From Marsupella aquatica (lineage: Eukaryota; Marchantiophyta): 64,000 nucleotides of DNA. Positions 24,000 to 36,580 of the stretch are shown here, piece after piece. Position 1 is the first letter of the stretch. Each line of letters opens with the position of its first letter. The stretch spans positions 20,646,001 to 20,710,000 of the forward strand of contig OZ316895.1 of NCBI GenBank assembly GCA_973895155.1, written 5' to 3'. The notes beneath the pieces are model-generated. The model was not told the origin of the DNA. It did no database searches and was given only the letters and a program-made list of their open reading frames with translations. A program made the translations under genes and the position numbers.

Positions 24000-24290
24000 A
24001 TCTATGTTAGGGTTTTGATTCAACCTTGGCGAGGCTAACTACGCGGGTAACTATAGTAAGTTAACCAGAATTAACATTAGTTGACTAGACTCTTCCTAAC
24101 GGGATAACACTCTTTGTGTCCCATGGAGAGAGAACACTTAGTTGAGAATTTGCATGAGAGAGAATTTTTTTTTGACCATGGACCTATTGTGATATGTATT
24201 TTTTGTGTTCGTAGTGAAGCTCTTGGTGTGGTCATGGACGTAGCTCGGACGGGGTGAACCACATATCTTTGTGTTAGTGTACTCATGTGC
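24000..24290 (+). repeat. Copia-type LTR remnant
   Basis: A possible TGTTAG start at 24006 and the R-U5-like block GTCATGGACGTAGCTC...GGGTGAACCACATATCTTTGTGTTAG at 24231-24275, matching the 3' LTR at 11.6 kb and the right edge of the window. Confidence 0.5.
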
Positions 24291-25049
24291 AATATGAGTG
24301 GTGGTTTTGAGACATCATGCTGTGTATTTTGATCCTACAATCTATTATGGCTTGATTTCATGTGAAATACATGTTTTGTTTAACAGCACAAGGTGCAGTT
24401 CATCACAAGCAATAGTTCTCACCAGAGCTGGTCAATCGGCTACTGCAATATTGTATGTTGGGGGTTTTACTCGTGCCAAAATGGCACATCGCATGCATAA
24501 GGTCATTTTATTTGTTCTAACAGAAGACTTTAATTTGTTTGCAACAAAAACTGGAGTTTTTTAAATCCAATTTTGAGAGTCATGAGAAAATATGTGGTTT
24601 TCTAAACCAATGCTGGAATCTTCCAATTTACTTGGGTAAACCCTTCTAAGGAAAAACTTTTATTTTAAGTTTTTGGGGTTTTTGAGCCTTCAAAATATTC
24701 CACATGATGGGAGGGGCTCCATATAGTAAGACCCTCGAGTCTTGCATTGCTTGATCAGTATCCAAGGAGAATCTTAACATGGCCAGGGGAGAGGGATCTG
24801 TATAACAAGAATGATATGCTGGACAAGATCAATCTTTCTGATTTCAAGTTGGATCACGAGGATGGCCTAGGATTCAATATCAAAATCACCATGTTGATAT
24901 TTAAATTTGACTGGGTTTTGCTGAGTATAAGTGACCGTGCCATCTCCCTGTTAGTATCTTGTATGAGATGACTAGGGCCATTCTAGTTCTTTCTCTTGTT
25001 TATTTTGATGTATGAGCCCCTATTCCAGTGCGTTGCACTGTGCAAGGAG
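24291..25049. other. Spacer after the LTR remnant
   Basis: Frames of 88 and 74 codons (24298, 24747) match nothing I know; they could be decayed copia internal sequence, but no motif supports this. Confidence 0.25.
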
Positions 25050-25320
25050 GGCGGCTCATATCAGAGGGAGCGTTTAATTGCGAGGGGGGATTGTCCACAA
25101 AGGAAGGGAGGGAATTGCTAAGGTCGAGGGGATTTGCGAGGGAGGGAGGGAATGTTGAGGCAAGGAGGGGAGGGGGTCCATAATTAAGGCATGGAGGGGA
25201 GGGGAGGGGACGGACTGACGGAGGCATGGGGGGAGCATTCACGAGGGAGGGAATGATGGGGCATGGAGGGGATGTACTGACGGAGGCATGGTGGGAGCAT
25301 TTGCTTGGGAGGGAGGACAA
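25050..25320 (+). repeat. G-rich purine tract with 60-bp tandem units
   Basis: GACTGACGGAGGCATGGGGG and TACTGACGGAGGCATGGTGG start 60 bp apart. Runs such as GAGGGGAGGGGAGGGGACGG near 25195-25212 could form G-quadruplexes. Apparent Pro-rich minus-strand frames are side effects of this composition. Confidence 0.7.
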
Positions 25321-27514
25321 AAATGGCGGGATTGCTTATTATAGTTGTAGATTTCCTGGCCCTCTGCCTCAATAGCCAGGATTTTGCTGTGCATGATGAG
25401 TCTGGTGGCCACTCAGGATGTGTTTTTTCTGTTGGTTGTGATCAAACACGTAGAGTCAATTTTTCCTCACCCAGGGCACAAATCTGGTTGTGTGGCTTGC
25501 ATCCTTGGGTCAGTAGGGTTTGGCTACTGCCTTTTCCCCCAGAAGAAGGAAAGAAAGGGAACTGCAAAGTGGGAAATGAATTCCAAAGCTGCATGAATTT
25601 TGGTTTTCCCAAAGTTTGTAGCAAAAGACCTCCCTATCTCTCTATCATGTCGTTCTAATGCCACTAAAAATTGGTTGTACACAAAAAAATTAGAGATTGT
25701 AACAAAAGAGAAAGAATGGAAAATGGGAAAGTGAAGTTGACATTCTTATCTATATTGTAATTCAAGTTTGAAGTCTACCATTCATGACCCCCCTTCATGA
25801 CGTACTCCTTGACCTGTCAAGGTTATGATTACGGACCCCCATGGGAAGTGTTGTTCCAGAATTCCTAACACCACATGCAGCCACATCATCACATTTGTGA
25901 CATATAGAGAGATAGGGAGGTCAATTTCTCACAAACCAGAACAATTGTGATTTCAACAAGAAACAAACATATTAACAATAGTGTTTGTTGGAAGACAAGG
26001 AAAAACAAGTTAGACCAAGTAACTGTCAAAAGATAAAGTTAACTAATTTGAAAAGTAAAATCTAAAACAACAAGGAATGATGTAACCTATTGGATGGCTT
26101 GTCAGTAACATATCAGTGTTATACATCAAAATGTTTGTATTATTTTATTTCTTGCAAGTCTCTGAAAAAAACCACCCCATCTATATATGTAAATGGTTAG
26201 AACCCTTGGTTCCATACTGTTCTATACTGTACCATAAGATAATCAATCTCCTTAGTACTTCATGATTGATGTTCAAAACTTCATGATCTCCTAAGGACTT
26301 GATGAAATCTGCCAAATAATGTTGGGTTCACTCGAAAGCTAAAGAAATTCAAAAAACTCATGATCTATTTAGTATATGAACAGAATCCATAGCTCATTTT
26401 CTTAATACTTGACAAATTAACATTCGCTAACCCCCTAGCTAACTAGACTCTTCATGGAGATATGGCCATATCATGAAGTCTAGATATGGCGAGCCATTAG
26501 TGTGCATACAGATGGGTATTTGGGCTAGTTAAAAAAGCAAGACAAAGGCAAACTCTCCAGAAGTTGATGCATGGATGGAGAAGTGGATGTAGCCCAATGT
26601 TTTTAACAACTGTAAGCATTTATACAAAGAGAAATGTAAACTGACTAAAATATAATGTTTGAGGGTGATGCATCTAGTTTAGTCACCAGCATAATCTAGA
26701 TACCAAAATTATGTCTTACCAAAAAACTGATGATGTATGGCTCCCTACAATGAGCAAGTACTTGAGGGTGAACTACACGAATGCAGGCACCACGTGCAAT
26801 CTAAGATACTTATTTCATTCTATTTGGACATAATGATGTTTATGGCCCAGGAAGTAATATAAGGCTGAAAGTTCATAGCCTAAAAAAGTATTTTTTAGGT
26901 GTACACTTTTTCAAAATGGGTGCCCTATAAAAATCAAAATTGGAATATTATACAATATTTTATATAATGAAATATGAATATTTTAACTCGGTACTGATCG
27001 CATCTCATATCCTGGAAAACACCTACTTGATCTCCAAAGTAGGTCATGAATGTAGACTTGGATCACTAATTATAGTAAGAATATCAGAGGATTTTGTCAA
27101 ATGTGGTGATCCATGGGAGCTAGGATCTACGTAGCAGATGTTTAGACTCAAATATTGTTTAGAAAATTGGACATAGAGGTTACGATGGTCTATCAACGTG
27201 ATTTTGGAATAATTCAGATACTCATTCTGGATAGCATGTGAAACCTAGGGTTTTGAACTGAACCCCAATGAGTACTGACTAGAGTAAACCTATAGGTGGT
27301 TAATTTCCTGGTTCAAGAAAAAAATTATATTTAGTGTATGGTAGCCTATGGCCCGAAGTGAGTTCCAGCCATGGTCCCAAGTGGCTATGGATTATCAAGC
27401 CTACGAGTGTAATTTTGCTCTATTTATGAGTGAAATTTGAGTTTGAATTCAGACAACCCTCCAAGCAGGCTGCCCAAGCGGGCCAAAATATCATAACCCC
27501 CTGGCCAGGCTTGC
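25321..27514. other. AT-rich spacer
   Basis: No gene or clear repeat recognised. Confidence 0.3.
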
Positions 27515-27535
27515 GGGGGGGGGGGGGGGGGGGGG
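27515..27535 (+). repeat. Poly-G tract (21 G)
   Basis: 21 uninterrupted G residues followed by CGGCG. Length may be unreliable in sequencing. Confidence 0.8.
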
Positions 27536-27999
27536 CGGCGACGCGAATTGCTCATAACTTTTCATACTATCAGTTGGGAGATAGGTTGGTAAGAAGCTGC
27601 TCCCTAAATTGTGAAAATGGGAATGCGTTGGCCCAGGTTACGGTAGAAACAGCTAGAGTTCTGCATGGTAAAGAGCACCAACCATATGGCAGGCACCAAT
27701 GGGATGAGTATGGGTTAAGTAAAGGAGTTAAAGTAACCAGTATTTGAAAAGGAAGTCAAACTAGGAATTAAAATAATAATGGGGCAGGTTGATAATTACA
27801 ATCCGTTTGGGAGACAGGTTAATAAAAAAATGAAAGTCCACCAAGGGATTTACTACTAATAGAGCCCAGGGCAAGACCAGAAGGCCAAAGAGAAACCCAA
27901 AATCCTAGTACTTATTTTTTGATATTTAGACTGCGCGAGGTCGTGGCAACACCAAAACCCAAAAAAAGAGAAAGCGTTTTACTTTTCAAGTCCCCTCGA

Positions 28000-29958
28000 G
28001 AAGCGACCCAAGAAACGAAAACGGGAAAAGAAAACCAAAATAGAAAGCAAGCCGAATAAAACCATCGAAAAACAAACCTGCCCGGGCAGCAGCAGCAAAT
28101 TCCCCCACAGACGACTTGAGCCGGAGAAGTTGCTGATAATGATGATGGAAGGTTTTTAGAGGAGCATGTGAGTTCCGGGGCAGGGGTGCAATAATGGGGA
28201 TGCCTACAGTAGTAGTGTCACTATACGGCACCCCGTACTACGAACCACAGGCTCGCAGTCTCGCAGAGTAGCAGCGCAGAAGTTACTGCAGTTGTGCAGA
28301 AGCCGGGGGTTACCGTATGAACGGGTCTGGTGGAGACAGGCAGGGGGGTCATCGGGGTCCGTCCTTCGGGGAGAGCGTCCTTGGGAGCCGTACTTTGATA
28401 AGGGGGAGCGTCCTTGCGCGAGAGAAGGCGCACCGAAAGGAGTAGGGGCGGACCGGCGTCGTCACTCGTGCGTCACTGGAGTGCGGTCTGAAAGGACTGG
28501 GACTGACGGTTTTAGGCTCGGACCGTTGGTTTGGAGTGGGCGTGGAGGGACGGAGAATGGACGGACGGACGGACGGAGGGGGGAAGGAACGAAGACCAAG
28601 GAAGAGGGGAGGGCCCGGGGGTCAGGTGGGCAGGAGAAGGCTACGACGACGAGACTGATGAAGTAGCTACGTAGCAGCTGAGCTCCGGAGCTCAGCAATG
28701 GCTGAGGGGAGAAAGGCTTGCATCAGCACATTGATGCCTTTCGCTTTCCTTGGGTCGTTGATCTCATCTCCTCCATTTCCTCGTCCTCCTCCTGTAGCAC
28801 CTCCTGTAGCAGCTGAAGAATCCGCGCTCTCTCTCGCTCTCTCTCTCTCACATGGTGCTGATTACGTTGCGAGTGCTGTAGTAGTCTCCCTCGCATCGCG
28901 CTTGAGCTGCTGAGGTCGCGCTCGAGCTGCTGAGGTCGCGCTCGTCAACTGGATCCCTGGTCAAGGCGAGGGGGCTCATTGGTCTCCTTCTGTCTGTCAG
29001 CTTGAGCTGCTGCTGCTGCCTTTGCACTCCTCACTTAAAAGAACAATCCATTCATAACCGGGAAGCGACCGGAGAAGTTGTGCCTGACGTCTATTAATTT
29101 TTTATAACTTCCGATCCAAGCGGGAGAGGAGCAGAGCCCGGTGCGTTTTGAGGGAGAGAGGGAGAGCGGGAGAGAGACGGGGTGGAACGATCTCCGCCTG
29201 CCTGGACGCAGCTCACAGACGAGCTACTGCTGCTAAGTGTTCGTTGATCTGTTAGGGAGTAACTTCGAGTCGTCGTGAGGTGGCTCTGTCGTGGACTTCA
29301 GTCTGGTCGAGAGATAGGCTGAAGTGGGAACCGAACACCTGAGAGGAGAGAACAAGTGGGTGGAGCTGTTGGAAGGGGAACTGCTCGTTTTTCGAAGTTC
29401 GCTGTGCAGCTCTTTGTTGTTGTCGTTGTGGATGCCGGTGAGGTGATCGACTACTTTCACCGGAGCGAACCCGTCCTCCGTCTGACCAAGTTAGTCGTGT
29501 CGTGCGCTGGGCATGCGGTGCTCCTGCTGCTGCTACAATCGAACCGTCGCGCGGTGTGGTTATTTATTGTGCAACGAGCGTCGGCGTTGGTTCTAAGTTT
29601 CCCGATCTCTTCCGCCCTCGTATCATTTGGTGATAGATCTCCACCTGCGTGTGACCGTCTCGATTGTAGCTGATGTGATAGAGAGAAGTCTCGTTTCGGT
29701 AAATTGACTCGAAACACACTTCGATGTGAATTCCGAGTCCGCTGGCAGCCTCTCCTTTCAGCGTGCACAGCTTTGCACTCGTTATCGGCGGGGTGGCAAC
29801 GGTGGAAGCGTGTGCAGCAGTAGACATATGTGAATCGATTGAGGAAGGATTTGCTACTAGGGACGTGGAGCTGCTCGAAGGGGGGGGGGACGGAATCACT
29901 CTGGGTATTGTAATTAGCAGTCACGGCTACCAAAGTTGCACGAGGTGGGTATGTGTAC
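28000..29958 (+). promoter_or_regulatory. CpG-rich promoter and leader region of the AHL gene
   Basis: GC- and CpG-rich compared with the flanking AT-rich spacer, ending at the AHL start codon. It holds simple tracts: GACG repeats near 28560, CT-rich runs near 28830-28855, a GCTGAGGTCGCGCTC tandem near 28905-28945, and GAGAG runs near 29150-29175. A TATA-like TTTATAAC lies at 29101-29108, which would give a leader of about 800 nt; several short upstream ATG frames follow. No protein family is recognised in the overlapping frames, which I treat as non-coding. The transcription start is inferred, not seen. Confidence 0.4.
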
Positions 29959-30765
29959 ATGGCGGGGGTGGATCATGCCACCGGTATGTCACATGGCCAC
30001 CATGGCAATATACCGTCCTTGCATCAGCAGGACCAACAGCATACCTCTGAAGATGAAAACAGTGGGAGCAGTGGTCCTGGCAGAGGGAAGAAGAGAGGAA
30101 AGATCGATGGGAAAGGGGGACCTGGTGGGCAAGGCCTCGGGCAAGAGATCACAGGTGGGCGCAAGCCTCGGGGTAGGCCTCCAGGATCCAAAAACAAGCC
30201 GAAGCCTCCCATTATTATTACTCGAGACAGTGGAAATGGCATGAGACCTCACGTGCTGGAGGTTGCAGGAGGCAACGACGTGGGCGAGAGTGTGGCTACG
30301 TTTGCGAGGAGGAGGCAGCGAGGAGTGTGCGTCCTGGGAGGAAGTGGAACGGTGGCGAATGTAACACTACGACAACCTGCTGCGCCCGGCGCCACTGTGA
30401 CCTTCCATGGCCGCTTCGACATTTTATCCCTTTCCGGTGCGTTTTTGCCTCCGCCCGCTCCTCCTAGCGCTGCGGGGCTCACCATCGCTCTGGCTGGAGC
30501 AGCGGGGCAGGTTGTAGGCGGAACGGTGGTAGGAGGTTTGCAGGCAGCAGGGCCGGTCCTGGTGATCGCTGCATCGTTTCAAGGTGCGTCATTTGACCGG
30601 CTGCCACTCGCAGAGGACGCCGATGACGGGAGTGGGCATCCTCAAATTTCCGGGCAGCCTGATTATGGAGGCGGTGTGTACGTGAGTCCTCAGATGGGTC
30701 AACTGTCGAACTCGGACGTAAACGTCATGAACTGGGCCCAGGCCCAACGGGCTCCTCCCTACTGA
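29959..30765 (+). CDS. AHL: AHL protein: AT-hook motif plus PPC/DUF296 domain
   Basis: Plant AT-hook motif nuclear-localized protein, 268 residues, intronless as is usual for clade A (type I) AHLs. The family binds AT-rich DNA in the minor groove, forms trimers through the PPC domain and modulates growth and flowering genes, often as a repressor (family knowledge). The start chosen is ATG 29959 (gtacATGGcg); an ATG at 29951 is out of frame. Residues 1-65 are Gly/Ser/His/Gln-rich with a basic GRGKKRGK patch. The type I AT-hook [14 protein letters not shown] is at 71-84. The PPC domain spans about 92-214, with [40 protein letters not shown] and [20 protein letters not shown]. The conserved trimer motif normally written GRFEIL reads GRFDIL (141-146). 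The tail is Gly/Gln-rich and ends [11 protein letters not shown]. Codon use is GC-rich. Subfamily number cannot be assigned without a tree. Confidence 0.95.
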   Translation: MAGVDHATGMSHGHHGNIPSLHQQDQQHTSEDENSGSSGPGRGKKRGKIDGKGGPGGQGLGQEITGGRKPRGRPPGSKNKPKPPIIITRDSGNGMRPHVLEVAGGNDVGESVATFARRRQRGVCVLGGSGTVANVTLRQPAAPGATVTFHGRFDILSLSGAFLPPPAPPSAAGLTIALAGAAGQVVGGTVVGGLQAAGPVLVIAASFQGASFDRLPLAEDADDGSGHPQISGQPDYGGGVYVSPQMGQLSNSDVNVMNWAQAQRAPPY

Positions 30766-31800
30766 AGGAACGGGGACAGTCGACATTGCTTCGCTTGCCT
30801 CCTGCCAAGGCCAAGTTCGAGTTGTCCTGCAGCTACGAGACGGGGAGATGGATATTTTATGCATTTGGACACATGCATTGGCCTTATGCTCGAACCAACG
30901 TTGTGCATAGATTGCATCAATTCACGCGCTCACGACTCAACTGGTTTTTTTCGGGAGGCAGGCTGTCGTCGTCCACTGCAGCCTCCTAAAGTACCAGGAC
31001 ACAATGGATTGATCTGTACATTATTTGAGGAGTGGTTGCCACCCTCTTTCACGACGTCTTGTGTCACCCGTCATCCATGATATGCCTCAGTCTCCTTGGA
31101 AGGAATGGATGAGGCGCCAAGATCGAGCCTGGGCGTGTGCGGGAGGTTTGAACTCCACAGTGATCATCCTCACCCTCCGCCCTCACCCTCCTTGTCTTTC
31201 CTCGAACATCGTGATTCACAATCACTCTTATTCTCGATGTCTTTGTCTGTTCTCCGGCACCCGGACGTAATTAGGAATGTGGCATCATGCGTGAAGCAGT
31301 CATACTTCTAGCAGATTGAGAGAAGATAGTACATTAGATGTGCTGATCAGGTTTATGACATGGCCCACGTTGCGGTGACGCCCAAATTTTCAGTGTTCTT
31401 CCCATCGCTACTCTTCAAAAGCTGATGAAGCACACAACAACACTCTTATGAACGGGATGCGACTGCATTAACAGTTAAGTACTGAGCAAAGCTGGGGAAA
31501 TAAGGATCAGGTTGATGCAAAGAATTTACTCGAGTCGAACTAAATATGTTTGGTTTGTCTGTGATGGGTATATGAAGTTTCAACCGGGGATGTATTCGTC
31601 TTTCCCTCAGAAAAATAAGGAAAATCTGGGACGCACACACCACCGAAGGCGCATGATTGCCTTTCATCTCTCGGAACGCGATACGTCTAAGGAAGTGAAG
31701 AGGAAAATGGATTTTGGCAATTGGGCGGAGCCCCAGGATCAGAGTCATTCCGCCGAGCACTAGCTAATTTGCAAGGCTATCTTACCAATAAAGAAGATGC
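30766..31800 (+). other. Probable 3' UTR and downstream region of the AHL gene
   Basis: No recognisable coding sequence follows the AHL stop codon. An AATAAA hexamer at 31787-31792 is the first good polyadenylation signal noticed, which would imply a 3' UTR of about 1 kb. Short open frames here look like chance frames of GC-rich sequence. Confidence 0.3.
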
Positions 31801-34800
31801 CTATTTATTGCATCCATATTTCAAAACCCTAAGGATCGTGACTTGTTTATGTATATAGGTTAATGTTCCTGCTTGTAAATTTCATCATGCTAAGCTCCCT
31901 AGTGTAGATTTTCAGTCGTTGGTTCTGTTTGTCGTTCTGCCCATGTGCGTTTCTTTTGTTTATCTCTCACAGATCCTGAGGTTTGCGGACCAAGGGGCTG
32001 TGGGGTTGTACTCATGTCGTCTCAATCAGATTTGGTCACTCGTTCAACGAGTTACGTGATCTTGGCCTCCGTTTTTCAAACCTCCAGCAGAGCTGTTTCA
32101 TGTCCTTTAAATTGGGTCGCTTGGGACTAGTCTGCCGACTGGAGTTCTGCAGTATTGAAGTCTACTCGACAGCTACGCACCGTCTTGCATTAGGGCCTTC
32201 GAATTGGAAGGTGGAACTCAGATATTTTCGTGTCGCAGCTTGGTATTTGCGCGCAAGGTGCATTTTTTTCTCTCGTTTGTGCATCTCCTTTGCCCACGCT
32301 TCACCGTGCCCTAGGAATGCAAGCTTTTACATATTTTGTCATGTAGATCTTGTCCATTGAGCAACTGCGAATCGTTTCTCGTTGGTCCATGTGATGGTCA
32401 TGTGCTAAAGCTCGATTGCGATACAGCAGTTTGTCGCCACTCGGCGAGGTGTGAGTACATGTATTTTGTCTCGAGGTAAGCTGACAAGCGATGCCGGGTC
32501 ACTTGAGAGTTGCGTGCACCTGGGTCTCCGTTGTCTGGCTTCCATCTGATATCTGTGGCGGTTGCTAAATTGGGTGTTCATGGTCCATCTCCCTGACCTT
32601 AGCGAAGAAGCGTGCTTTTAGCGGGAAACCTTCGAAGTTCATTTCCCGTCCCTGTCTCCCCTCCCTCAAATCATGTAGTCTTGGATTGTGCTGCATTGTG
32701 GGCAAAGAATGATTGTACCATTTACGGCTTCTGGGTGTGGGTGCGGGTGGTGTTGCCCGTAAGATCAGCAGAAGGATAATTGTGGTCAATTTTGCCTTCA
32801 TGAGCCCTTCTATGTTGCTTCATGAGCAACTTCCGTGGATTCAGTAGTTTGCTCGACCTCTCCGCTTTCAGAGTGCAGCTGATGTCGGCTAGTATGGATT
32901 TTAACTCAAGATAGAAAAGCTCGAATGGAGTCTAACTCAAGATAGACAAGCCTTCGCCTGGTATGTATCTGGTCAGAAAATGGTCTCCGAAAGAAAAACC
33001 TGTGACAAGAACTACACTAGATAGTGGAAGAAAAGTTGCAGAATGATGCCTCCGCTTTTCTTCTGGGAAGGGAGCTACGTTCGATTTGAGTGGAGAAGAT
33101 TGGAAGATTGTTGTCCAAGAGCATCACAATGAAGGTTGCATTAAATTCAAAAATAACGAGTGTGAAAGTAGGTCAGGGATTCCGCAAGGAAAATGGGCTG
33201 ACAAACGATCAGAGTGGAGCCGACTGGGAAATCTGATTAAATCTGTGGGTGAAGATTTTCGGCTCGTGCTTCCATGTAGCTCGTCGTATTGTGAGCCTCA
33301 TTGAAAGTTTGCTATTGTCTTCATGGGAACAATTTTCCTCATCATCATTACCCGCACTTGGCACAGTGGCCACATAATGACCGGGCTTCTAATTATGGGT
33401 TATGCAATGGCAAGTTGCGAACAGTCGGCCCGAGTATAGACCTATCACGAATTTAATTATTTGCAAACTGGGCGTGTCAGGAGGACTCGGGACTCACCTG
33501 CAGTCCAGTCAAATGGAAGGATTCTCGAATCTTATGTGCAACCGACAGCCAACGATATATCGGCGCTGGAGAGGAGATGCTATTCGTCCATTCCCCAGTT
33601 GGATGGATTTTGAAGAGATGGTCGAGTCGCTTGTGGGGACCCTTGTTTATCTGAGTACGGTTACGACCATGAAAACAAGCTATTTTCGCCTAGCACGTTG
33701 ACCCGGCTAGCTTGCCGACTCCCCGGAATCCCTGAATCAAATCTTCGGAAATTCGGGGGCCGATTGTCATCTGCTGAAGTGTAGCACTGTAGCCACCATC
33801 CAAGGCCGCAGCTATCTTTCCCTGTCCGCTTGTCTCATCACTAGTGCCAATCGCAGGAGTCGATCTCGTTTGAGCAGGAGTCGAGGAGCTTCGCTTGGAG
33901 CAATCGTTGAGCACAATCTGCACGTCGTCGGTTAGCTCTCGACACCTACGCTGAGCGGGGCCTACCGAAGAAGACTTTTGTGTTCGGCTGGCCCAGCCCT
34001 TTGGCGGGATCGCAACTCCTATCTCCGCAGTCCTTGGGATTATTATTACAGGTCCGTCCGCTCCTTTTTCCAAATGGCGATTCATCCCATTTGGGGGCGG
34101 CTCATCTCCTTCCGCTCGATCAAGACGCATCAAAATATGACATATACGATGTACGACACCCCTGCATACCGTGATAATCGTAAGTTTTTCCTTTCAATCA
34201 ATGAATGCAGCCACATTTTGATGTGTGATTACCAGCAGGGGATCAAGACCGTCCTGGTACGGTTCGGCCTGCTGTACTTATTACCTGGCTCGGCGAGAGC
34301 ACACAGGGGGTCTTGTCTTCCCTGCTGAGCCTTTGACTGTGTGCGTTCCTTAGAGCAAGTCCCGGTGTTCTAGACTTCTAGCGTAGAACGCAATCAACGA
34401 AATTGGCGATGGGGTGTGTAACCTCGTGGCCCCATTGCTGATTCCCACTCTCTACTCTCTAGCCCCACTCCCACTCACTCTCTAGACTGATGTTCCCAGC
34501 GTTTTGCGCATTTTCTAGCCCCACCCTCTGCTGTAGATGTTCCGAGCACTTTGCACATTTCCAACAGTGGCGCCGTTCGCCATGTGGCAGCTCCCATGCT
34601 TTGGTCTCGCGCAAGCTCCAGGCTCGATCAGCCATCGCCCCGCCTCCAGTGGAGAGGGGGCGTCGAGCCGAATTAAGCGCGTGCAATGCCAGGAATGGAG
34701 TCGTCAGTGCCGGGGCCCCACGCTCTGGACAAGTAGCTTAACTCTTCTGCAGTACAATAATAATTGTGCTCTTCGCCGCAGAGTGACGATCAGGTTACGG

Positions 34801-34820
34801 CACAAAATAAATCATCATCA
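31801..34820. other. CpG-rich spacer with unrecognised open frames
   Basis: This continues the CpG-rich block around the AHL gene. The longest frames are 31983-32360 (+, 125 residues) and 33690-34133 (-, 147 residues, hydrophilic, Ser/Thr/Arg-rich). Neither matches a family I know and neither shows splice-linked partners. They could be an orphan exon or chance frames, and I do not call a gene. No transposon termini were seen. Confidence 0.3.
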
Positions 34821-34825
34821 TCTAC

Positions 34826-35150
34826 ACTTTTAGGCACTGTTTGAGCCGAAACTGAAGCCGCGACGCACATAAAGGTTTGACCAGATGCCTGGATGGACCG
34901 ATGAGACCCAGACGGACCGGGAAAAACCGTTTTTGGGTACCCTAATAGTCCTTTTCCTTTGTAAAACAGGAGCAAAAACGAAAACAATCAGCTAATAAAA
35001 CTTTTAGGCAGGGTTTGTGACAAAACTGAGTCCCGCTATGGACATAAACGTTTGACGAGATGCCTGGATGGACAAGTGCACAACCGAGATGCACCACAAA
35101 ATGACCACTTTTTTGTATTCAAATAGTGCTTTTCCTTTGGAACGCATCAC
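34826..35150 (+). repeat. 174-bp tandem duplication
   Basis: ACTTTTAGGCA starts at 34826 and 35000. Shared words: TTTGACCAGATGCCTGGATGG against TTTGACGAGATGCCTGGATGG, and AGTCCTTTTCCTTTG against AGTGCTTTTCCTTTG. Confidence 0.75.
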
Positions 35151-36059
35151 GCAATTTTGGGGGTCAAGCGAGATCTGGTACCTCTGGCCTGCAAGGTTCT
35201 TGGGAGTGGTCCATCTGAGCATCACTTTAATTTGGGAAACTTGGAAGTCATTTTACAATGTATATGTTAGGTACATACGTTTTGCATTTCTATGTAAAAC
35301 ACTGATGCATCGGTATTTTTCCGTTGGTTTTAAATGAAGTGCAGAGAAATAATTCATGACATTGAGCTATAATCTGATAAGAATATTAGATTTAGTGCAT
35401 TGCGGTAGTAAATGTGTGTGTGTGTTTTGTGTATGCTGCAACTGAGCAACAAATGAACGGTGAGAACTGGATTCTTGTTGGAAGGGAGTGAAGAAAATTG
35501 GCGAGGATAATCCGTTACCTGCCCTCATGCTCCAAAAACACATCATAGTGGAAATGAACCCTGCGAAGTATTATAGGCTTTGCTCCTGTAGTTCATTCTG
35601 TGGCACAACCCATCCTTGCGGAGAAGTCTTTCCTCTAATCCTTGTGCGATTGCGACCAGACCTTACAATCTTACAGACAAAATAAATGAAAGTATATACT
35701 TGGTTGACTTCAATAAAATAATGCCTTGGGGTCTACTCTGGTGGGCCAAATCTCTTGGTTAAGCTGCCATTATTCATTTTCAAAACGTGGTGGATAGATG
35801 TCAACATAATTAGTCAATGACTTTTACACTGAGCATAAAAAAGGCTGTCATGTATATAGTAATATCCTGTTTTCTAGAGCATTCTATAATGCCCCCAAAC
35901 AAGAGCTTTAGCCCAACTCCTGAGGGCTATTTTAGACCCCATAATGCCCTGATCAAGGGGTTGATAATTTTTTTTATTCTTCACACTTGGAGACCAGTCT
36001 CCAAATGCCCTTGCACTGGGTCTGTAAAGTTCAGAAATGAGACAGAAATCTTGCAGATA
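35151..36059. other. Spacer
   Basis: Nothing recognised. Confidence 0.3.
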
Positions 36060-36580
36060 CAAATCCTCACACAACTTAGGGGTATCAAATCTCACCTCTG
36101 CACTTTCGAGTTTAGAGCCTGAAAAAACATTAGTCAGCCCTTTTTATCCCTTTCGAGAAGGGTATTTCAAGGGGGGAACCTGGATTTCGCTAACAGGTTC
36201 AAATCTGGAATAGTGTCACATTCCAAAAGCCCCAAGAGCAAAAAGTGACCATTATGTCCTCCCACAACTTCTTGGTCTCGAATCTCACCTCTGGACTTTC
36301 GAGTGTTGACGCTGGAAAAACATTAGTTACCCCTTTTGAGGGGTGGGAAGATTTTATGGGGGGAACTTGGATTTAGCTAATAGGTTCAAATCTGGAATAG
36401 TGTCACACTCCAAAAGCCTCAAGAGCAAAAAGTGACCATCATGTACTCCCACAAATTCTTGGTCTTGAATCTCACCTCTGGGCTGTGGAGTTTTGACTCC
36501 GGAAAAACATTAATTAACATGAGATTTCGTGGGGGGAACCTCTAACAGGTTCAAGTTTGGAATAGTGTCACACTCCAAAA
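36060..36580 (+). repeat. ~190-bp tandem array, about 2.6 units
   Basis: AATCTCACCTCTG starts at 36088, 36282 and 36468. Each unit has GGAAAAACATTAGTTA-like and AATAGTGTCACACTCCAAAA words and, in the first two, AAGAGCAAAAAGTGACCAT. Confidence 0.85.

Noticed and set aside
25000-25372. Pro/Ser-rich minus-strand frames
   Set aside because: They are products of the G-rich tandem tract, not protein-like.
29457-29960. 167-codon minus-strand frame upstream of AHL
   Set aside because: Arg/Ser-rich chance frame in the GC-rich leader, antisense to the gene; no domain.
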